Shown: positions 58,433-64,000 of the stretch, piece after piece
Layout of the letters: each line of letters starts with the position of its first letter
Position numbering within the stretch: position 1 is the first letter of the stretch
Source: Arsukibacterium perlucidum DSM 18276
Lineage (GTDB): Bacteria; Pseudomonadota; Gammaproteobacteria; Enterobacterales; Alteromonadaceae
DNA: 64,000 nucleotides
Direction: 5' to 3'
Assembly: GCF_000382165.1 (NCBI RefSeq)
Contig: NZ_KB907707.1
Coordinates: forward strand, 62,001-126,000
Notes under the pieces: model-generated
Database searches by the model: none
Seen by the model: only the letters and a program-made list of their open reading frames with translations
What the model was told of the DNA's origin: nothing
Position numbers and translations under genes: made by a program

Positions 58433-60214
58433 TTAGTGGTCTACGGCCTGACCTGCACCGCGTGGGAAGCGAACGCTTTCTACCAGTTCCTGAATTCGAG
58501 CTGGTGGTGGCGCTGTCAGGGCTGAGACGGTAAAGGCTACAGCAAAGTTAATCATTGCACCTACCGCACCAAACGATAGCGGTGAAATACCATAACCTGT
58601 GCCACCAAACAGCCAGTTGTCCGGCGTGTTAGCAAAGGTAGCGGTGCCCGGGATAAAGAACCAACCCAGGTACAGGAAGATATACACACAGGTAGAGATT
58701 AAACCTGCCAGCATACCTGCGATGGCACCTACATTGTTAACCCGTTTCGAGAAGATACCCATCATCAACGCCGGGAAGATAGACGCCGCGGCAATACCAA
58801 AGGCCAGGGCAACTGTCTGGGCGGCGAAGCCGGGTGGGTTCATACCGAGCCAGGTAGCAACCACAATGGCGACCCCCATCGAAATACGGGCAGCCATTAA
58901 CTCACCTTTCTCGCTGATATCCGGTTTTAACGAACCTTTAATTAAGTCATGGCTGATGGCTGAGGAGATTGCCAGCAACAGACCTGCAGCAGTAGATAAC
59001 GCTGCAGCTAAACCACCGGCAGCAATTAAACCAATAACCCAGCCTGGTAAGTTCGCAATTTCAGGGTTAGCCAGTACCAGGATATCGTTATTTACCGTCA
59101 ACTCGTTGCCGTTCCAGCCACGCTCAGCAGCCGTAGCAGCGAAAGCAGGGGTGTCGTTGTATACCTGGATCCGACCATCACCGTTTTTATCATCAAACTT
59201 AATTAAACCAGTAGTTTCCCAGGTTTTCATCCAGTCTGGCCGTTCAGCATATTGGATTGCATCAGCCGTTGGACCTGCCGGATAAATAGTATTCATCAGG
59301 TTTAAACGAGCCATTGAAGCAACAGCAGGTGCAGTTAAATACAGCAGGGCAATAAACACCAGGGCCCAACCAGCAGACCAGCGGGCATCAGCTACTTTAG
59401 GTACGGTGAAAAAACGAATAATAACGTGTGGTAAACCGGCAGTACCGATCATCAATGACAGAGTAAACAAGACCATGTTGAGTTTGTTGTCTACATCAGC
59501 AGTGTAGTCACGGAAGCCCAGTTCACGCACAACTTCATCAAGTTTTGCAAGTAACGGCATGCCAGATTCGGTATGTTCAGCGAATAAACCCAATGGTGGC
59601 AAGAAGTTACCGGTTAGCTGCAGTGAAATAAATACTGCAGGAATGGTATAGGCAATAATCAGAACCACATACTGTGCTACCTGAGTATAAGTAATCCCTT
59701 TCATGCCACCCATAACGGCGTACAGGAACACAATTACCGCAGCAATAATCAGGCCCATGTCACTACTCACTTCCAGGAAACGTGAGAAGGCCACACCGGC
59801 ACCAGTCATCTGGCCTATAACATAGGTCACAGAGGCAATAATCAGACAAGCTACTGCAACCAGGCGGGCGCCGGTACTGTAAAAGCGGTCGCCGATAAAG
59901 TCAGGCACAGTAAACTTGCCGAACTTACGCAGGTAGGGAGCCAGTAACATCGCCAGTAATACATAACCACCGGTCCAGCCCATTAAGAAAGTAGAATTAG
60001 CATAGCCACCAGCGGCAATTAAGCCGGCCATTGAAATAAATGACGCCGCTGACATCCAGTCTGCGGCCGTGGCCATACCATTCACTACCGGGTTTACCCC
60101 GCCACCAGCCACGTAAAATTCTTTAGTGCTGCCAGCCCGGGCCCAGATTGCGATTGCGATATAGAGGGCGAAGGAGCCGCCGACAAATATCAGGTTTATT
60201 GCAAATTGACTCAT
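58433..60214 (-). CDS. Sodium:solute symporter, acetate-type (VC_2705 family)
   Basis: A 593-residue inner-membrane transporter of the SSS/SLC5 family with about 13 TM helices, probably taking up acetate or another short carboxylate with sodium. Hallmarks are the start KEFYVAGGGVNPVVNGMATA, ADWMSAASFISMAG, and GGMKGITYTQVAQY. A loop near 342-353 (DKNGDGRIQVYN) has an EF-hand-like calcium pattern. It pairs with a DUF4212 gene 5 bases upstream, a constant partner in this subfamily, and is divergent from the CrbS-like sensor. ActP itself has different neighbours (acs, yjcH). Confidence 0.9.
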   Translation of the reverse strand: MSQFAINLIFVGGSFALYIAIAIWARAGSTKEFYVAGGGVNPVVNGMATAADWMSAASFISMAGLIAAGGYANSTFLMGWTGGYVLLAMLLAPYLRKFGKFTVPDFIGDRFYSTGARLVAVACLIIASVTYVIGQMTGAGVAFSRFLEVSSDMGLIIAAVIVFLYAVMGGMKGITYTQVAQYVVLIIAYTIPAVFISLQLTGNFLPPLGLFAEHTESGMPLLAKLDEVVRELGFRDYTADVDNKLNMVLFTLSLMIGTAGLPHVIIRFFTVPKVADARWSAGWALVFIALLYLTAPAVASMARLNLMNTIYPAGPTADAIQYAERPDWMKTWETTGLIKFDDKNGDGRIQVYNDTPAFAATAAERGWNGNELTVNNDILVLANPEIANLPGWVIGLIAAGGLAAALSTAAGLLLAISSAISHDLIKGSLKPDISEKGELMAARISMGVAIVVATWLGMNPPGFAAQTVALAFGIAAASIFPALMMGIFSKRVNNVGAIAGMLAGLISTCVYIFLYLGWFFIPGTATFANTPDNWLFGGTGYGISPLSFGAVGAMINFAVAFTVSALTAPPPARIQELVESVRFPRGAGQAVDH

Positions 60215-60219
60215 CCTGC

Positions 60220-60486
60220 TTACTCCTCGTCCACGCCGAATTCCTTATCGAGCTTGTTCATTCTCCAGGCATAGAAGAAGATCAACGCGATAAAGGTTAA
60301 GATAGAACCCTGTTGCGCAAACCAGAAACCGAGGTCTGTGCCCCCGACTGGAATGCCTGCTAACATTGGCCGCAGCAAAATGCCAAAGCCGTAGGACACT
60401 AAAGCCCATATCGCCAGGCTGATAATGATCAAGCGAAGGTTCGCCTGCCAGTATGCCTTAGCGTTGCTGTCATGGTCCGCCATCAT
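60220..60486 (-). CDS. DUF4212 small membrane protein, symporter partner
   Basis: An 88-residue protein with two TM helices (about 17-39 and 50-72). AYWQANLRLIIISLAIWALV, GFWFAQQGSILTFIALIFFY and the acidic/basic tail are the DUF4212 pattern. It is found with VC_2705-type symporters, probably as a small accessory subunit analogous to YjcH for ActP. AAGGAG lies 5 bases upstream of the ATG. The symporter starts 5 bases after its stop. Confidence 0.92.
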   Translation of the reverse strand: MMADHDSNAKAYWQANLRLIIISLAIWALVSYGFGILLRPMLAGIPVGGTDLGFWFAQQGSILTFIALIFFYAWRMNKLDKEFGVDEE

Positions 60487-60638
60487 ATTTCTCCTTTAGT
60501 TATTTTTATCGAGCATTGTTAATCTAGCAGCAGTTAACGGGTGCGCCAGCCCGACTTTAGTCGAAGCCTGCTGGCAAGAGATTGACAGCAGGGGTGTTGC
60601 AGCCCAAAGTATTGTTATTAAGATAGTAGGAGAAAGCA

Positions 60639-63600
60639 GTGACGGCATGGACTGTCGCCTTATTGGCGCTGATTTACGTCGGGGGTTTATTCTGGATTGC
60701 CAACTGGGGTGAACGCCATGCCGACGACCGGCTTATACGAAAGTATGGGGGGTTAATTTATAGTCTGGCACTGGCGGTTTACTGTACCTCGTGGACTTAC
60801 TACGGTGCGGTAGGCACTGCAGTTACCCGCGGCTGGGATTATATACCCATTTACCTCGGCCCTATTTTACTGTTTGTTTTCGGCCAGCCATTTTTATTTA
60901 AACTTTTATATGTTTCAAAAAAACAAAACGTTACTTCTATAGCCGACTTTATCTCTGCCCGTTATGGTAAACGTAAAAACATTGCCATGTTTTCCGCCAT
61001 AATTTGCCTTATTGTGGTAGTGCCCTATATTTCTTTGCAGTTAAAAGCAGTGGCCAGCTCTTATCAGGTGTTACTGGGCGGAGATTATACTGACAGTGTT
61101 GCTCACTGGTATCAGGATAGCGCTTTACTCAGCGCCATCGCCATGGCCTTTTTTGCGATTTTATTTGGTACCCGCAAGCTGCATTTAACTGAGCAGAACC
61201 GTGGGGTAATGGTGGCTATTGCTTTTGAATCTGTGGTTAAACTGTTTGCCCTGCTAACACTTGCCATCGCTGTGTATGTGTTTATTCTGGATACAGATCA
61301 AAACGTATTGCAGGCTTTTGCTGCGCATGCCAGCAAGCAGCAGGCCCAGTACAGTACGTCTGGCATAGTTGAATTTACTACCAAAACCATTCTGGCAATG
61401 GCGGCTGTGTTCCTCCTGCCACGCCAGTTTCATGTTGCTTTTGTTGAAAACGTTTCCCACCATCACCTGCGCCATGCCAGACGCTGGTTCTCCGGTTACC
61501 TGCTGCTGGTTACCATAGTAGTAGTACCACTTGCTGTGGCAGGTATGCAGATGTTTCCTGCTATGTTAGACCAGGCCGACAGTTTCGTGCTGCTGATCCC
61601 AACGCAGTCAGGCTGGAACAGTTTAAGTGTGCTGGTTTTTATTGGCGGTTTTTCAGCTGGAACCTCGATGATTATCATTGCTACGTTGGCGCTGAGTACC
61701 ATGATCAGTAACGACGTGGTGATGCCAAGTTTACTGAAAACCAATCATCGCAAGGGGATGCCGCACGATTACAGCTTACTGATTTTACTGGTACGCCGGG
61801 CGATGATCTTGCTGGTGATGGGCTTATCTTATTTTTATTATCAGATATTTGCCCGCAACTATGAGCTGGCAGAAACCGGGCTATTGGCTTTTGCATTGGC
61901 TATCCAACTGGCGCCAGCGGTACTGGGAGGCTTATATTGGCGTCGTGGCAACGCCTGGGGCGTATATGCCGGCCTGAGCTTAGGCCTGGTGTTATGGTTC
62001 TATACCCTGATGTTACCGCAGCTGGTTAATGCCGGAGTTATTAACAGCGACATTATGCAGCAGGGTATGTTTGGCCTGAGTTGGCTGTCGCCAACCGGCA
62101 TGTTTGGCATTTCGCTGGACAGTTTAAGTCATGGCGTGCTGCTGTCGCTGGGCTTTAATATTCTTGCTTATCTGGTGGTATCGCTGCTTAGTAATGTTAA
62201 TTTGCAAGACCGGTTGCAGGCCGTGGCTTTTGTTAAGCCCAACCTGCCAATTGACCATCGTGATACGCCGGCAAGGCGGATCCGCATTCATAATGCTGAT
62301 TTAAAAATCTTACTGGAGCGCTTTGTCGGCACCAGCCGGGCAATCGAGTGTCTGGCTGAATTTGGCCGCAAACACAAAATCAATCTGCAACTGGACGACT
62401 TACCCAGTGTTGGCCTGGTGGAGCATGTTGAACGCGAGCTGGCAGGGGTAATTGGCGCATCGTCTGCTTCAGCTATGGTTAACGCGGTGCTGGAAGGGCG
62501 TCAGCTCGGTTTTGAAGATGTGGTAACCCTGTTTGACGATACCACCCAGGCTATTCAGTTCTCCCGTAAAATATTATTCTCTACCCTGGAACATCTGAGC
62601 CAGGGGGTCAGTGTGGTTGACCGCGAGCTGAAACTGGTAGCCTGGAATAAAGCCTACCTGGAAATGTTCAGTTATCCGGAGGGCATGGTGCGGGTTGGCC
62701 GGCCGGTAGCCGATATTGTGCGACTGAATGCTGAACGGGGTCTCTGTGGCCCGGGTGATCCGGATGAGCATGTCGAAAAACGGATCACCCATATGCAAAA
62801 GGGCACCGCCCATGTGTTCCAGCGGGTGCGCCCTGATGGCAGGGTTATCGAAATGCGAGGCAACCCGATACCTGGCGGCGGCTTTGTTACCAGCTTTACT
62901 GATATTTCTGAGCATGTAACAGCGGTGCAGGCATTGGCGGAAGCCAAGCAACACCTGGAAGATCGGGTGCAGGAACGCACCCAGACCATCTCTGATATCA
63001 ACCATGAACTGCTGGCAGAAGTGGGGCGGCGGCGTGCAACCGAGCAGCAACTTTTGCAGGCAAAAGCTGAAGCTGAGGCGGCTAATGCCTCAAAAACCCG
63101 GTTTCTGGCACTGGCCAGCCACGATATATTGCAACCATTAAACGCAGCCAGATTATTTACCGCCGCACTTAGTGGTGCTCAGGAAAAGCAGCAGCAAAAA
63201 GCTATCCTCAGTCAGCTGGATAATTCATTAAAAGCCTCAGAAGAACTGATTTCAACCTTGCTGGACATTGCCAAACTGGATGATGGTAAGCTTAAGCCCG
63301 ATGTACAGTCGGTTGCATTGCAGGATCTGTTGTCGCAACTGGCCGATGAATACAGCCTGGTTGCCAGTCAGAAAGGCCTGGGTCTGAAAGTCCGGATGGC
63401 GGAACACTATGTAATGACTGACTCAACCTATCTTCGGCGAATATTGCAAAATATGTTGTCAAATGCAATTAAATATACGGTAAAAGGACGCATTCTACTG
63501 GGTTGCAGAAAGCGCAGTGATAGTGTGCTTATTCAGGTATGGGATACCGGGCCTGGTATATCAGAACATGATTTAGAGCGGATATTTGAAGATTTTTACC

Positions 63601-64000
63601 GGATAGACGCGACAGCAAGAGGGCAGCAAGGTGTCGGCTTAGGCCTTGGCGTGGTTCACCGGATGGCGAAATTGCTGGGCCATCCGTTGCAGGTGCGCTC
63701 CTGGCCTGGCAGGGGCACGCTGTTCAGTATCAGTTTACCGCTGGCGCAGCGCACCCAACGGACCATGGTGTCGCTGCCTGGTCAGCAAGTGCAGCGACCT
63801 CTGCCTGGTTTAACCGTGGTGTGCATTGATGATGATGCTGCTAATCTTGCAGCATTAAAAGTATTATTGGAACAGTGGCAAATAGCCGAAGTAAGTTGCT
63901 TTTACGATGATGCAGAATTGTTGGATTATGCTCGTAATGCACCGGCACCCGATGTGATGTTAATTGATTACCAGTTAGGACAGCATGTAAACGGCCTGGA
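60639..64000 (+). CDS. crbS: CrbS/MxtR-like hybrid sensor kinase with an SLC5 transporter domain, 3' end missing
   Basis: An open frame of 1120 codons that runs off the window. Residues 1 to about 515 are an SLC5/SSS-like transporter domain with about 13 TM helices (WTYYGAVGTAVTRGWDYIPI near the N-terminus). A linker follows, then PAS (about 645-760), a coiled coil, HisKA with His828 in SHDILQPLNAARLF, HATPase (N-box NMLSNAIKYT near 938, G-box GVGLGLG near 998) and a receiver domain with acceptor Asp1110. The start is GTG, with AGGAGA 5 bases upstream. In Vibrio and Pseudomonas such kinases, with CrbR/ErdR, turn on acetyl-CoA synthetase for acetate use. It is divergent from the acetate-type symporter operon, over a 152-base spacer. 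Confidence 0.9.
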   Translation, partial: MTAWTVALLALIYVGGLFWIANWGERHADDRLIRKYGGLIYSLALAVYCTSWTYYGAVGTAVTRGWDYIPIYLGPILLFVFGQPFLFKLLYVSKKQNVTSIADFISARYGKRKNIAMFSAIICLIVVVPYISLQLKAVASSYQVLLGGDYTDSVAHWYQDSALLSAIAMAFFAILFGTRKLHLTEQNRGVMVAIAFESVVKLFALLTLAIAVYVFILDTDQNVLQAFAAHASKQQAQYSTSGIVEFTTKTILAMAAVFLLPRQFHVAFVENVSHHHLRHARRWFSGYLLLVTIVVVPLAVAGMQMFPAMLDQADSFVLLIPTQSGWNSLSVLVFIGGFSAGTSMIIIATLALSTMISNDVVMPSLLKTNHRKGMPHDYSLLILLVRRAMILLVMGLSYFYYQIFARNYELAETGLLAFALAIQLAPAVLGGLYWRRGNAWGVYAGLSLGLVLWFYTLMLPQLVNAGVINSDIMQQGMFGLSWLSPTGMFGISLDSLSHGVLLSLGFNILAYLVVSLLSNVNLQDRLQAVAFVKPNLPIDHRDTPARRIRIHNADLKILLERFVGTSRAIECLAEFGRKHKINLQLDDLPSVGLVEHVERELAGVIGASSASAMVNAVLEGRQLGFEDVVTLFDDTTQAIQFSRKILFSTLEHLSQGVSVVDRELKLVAWNKAYLEMFSYPEGMVRVGRPVADIVRLNAERGLCGPGDPDEHVEKRITHMQKGTAHVFQRVRPDGRVIEMRGNPIPGGGFVTSFTDISEHVTAVQALAEAKQHLEDRVQERTQTISDINHELLAEVGRRRATEQQLLQAKAEAEAANASKTRFLALASHDILQPLNAARLFTAALSGAQEKQQQKAILSQLDNSLKASEELISTLLDIAKLDDGKLKPDVQSVALQDLLSQLADEYSLVASQKGLGLKVRMAEHYVMTDSTYLRRILQNMLSNAIKYTVKGRILLGCRKRSDSVLIQVWDTGPGISEHDLERIFEDFYRIDATARGQQGVGLGLGVVHRMAKLLGHPLQVRSWPGRGTLFSISLPLAQRTQRTMVSLPGQQVQRPLPGLTVVCIDDDAANLAALKVLLEQWQIAEVSCFYDDAELLDYARNAPAPDVMLIDYQLGQHVNGL

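Noticed and set aside
58599-59285. 228-codon open frame on the plus strand opposite the symporter gene
   Set aside because: Ala/Pro/Ser-rich shadow of a conserved membrane protein; no ribosome-binding site or family resemblance. The same applies to the frames at 18058-18579 and 56101-56661.
1-64000. tRNA or rRNA genes, CRISPR arrays, IS elements, prophage genes
   Set aside because: None seen when reading through the intergenic spaces; nearly all space is taken by conserved genes.

Overview
The window looks like chromosome from a gammaproteobacterium of the Alteromonadales/Chromatiaceae kind (Rheinheimera- or Arsukibacterium-like is a guess from gene content and order, not a measured placement). 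Supporting signs are mfd next to csiV and a PilZ gene, the lolCDE block, an EarP/EF-P pair, a second-type EF-G outside a str operon, a gltA / sdhCDAB-sucAB-sucCD locus and a CrbS-like acetate-switch sensor. Most of the window is well-ordered housekeeping DNA with short intergenic spaces, frequent ATGA-type overlaps and clear intrinsic terminators. I found no rRNA, tRNA, CRISPR array, insertion sequence or prophage.

Layout. 1-4.0 kb: the end of an RND efflux operon (adaptor, permease). 4.1-6.2 kb: an EF-G paralogue on the minus strand. 6.2-9.1 kb: a small accessory patch with an acetyltransferase remnant, a vapBC toxin-antitoxin pair overlapping a SnoaL-like gene, a stretch without a convincing gene, and two poorly known small genes. 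9.2-15.6 kb: rimO, ahr, a DUF1993 gene, a TPR response regulator, an RbgA/YlqF GTPase and a small membrane protein. 15.7-21.1 kb: csiV, mfd and a PilZ protein. 21.2-32.4 kb: the envelope block lolCDE, then a tightly packed run comEC-msbA-lpxK-trm112-kdsB-rlu-tcdA. 32.4-34.0 kb: csdA-csdE, converging on tcdA. 34.1-45.4 kb: the TCA-cycle locus, with gltA divergent from sdhCDAB, sucAB and sucCD. 45.4-47.0 kb: a second accessory patch with a frameshifted small gene and an AT-rich gene for a secreted Cys-rich PKD-like protein. 47.0-55.2 kb: glnS, DUF3185, a LysE exporter, two uncharacterised genes, earP-efp, DUF1456 and tandem bPH2 membrane proteins. 55.3-64 kb: a DEDDh exonuclease, a cNMP/CBS/DUF294 nucleotidyltransferase and a membrane protein beside a DUF4212 plus sodium:solute symporter pair, facing a divergent CrbS-like hybrid kinase that runs off the window end.

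How the genes work together. msbA, lpxK and kdsB supply lipid A/Kdo synthesis and export, while lolCDE releases lipoproteins. csdA, csdE and tcdA make the cyclic form of t6A in tRNA. earP and efp form the rhamnosylated EF-P system. The TCA genes and the acetate-uptake/sensing genes at the right end are both central carbon functions.

I did not find a clearly new multi-gene system. The most interesting items are local: a response regulator that has lost its phospho-acceptor Asp, a chain of overlapping micro-ORFs between kdsB and the pseudouridine synthase gene, a ComEC whose nuclease-like domain has lost its metal ligands, a one-base-frameshifted small gene downstream of sucD, and a nuclease-like/membrane-protein gene pair upstream of earP.
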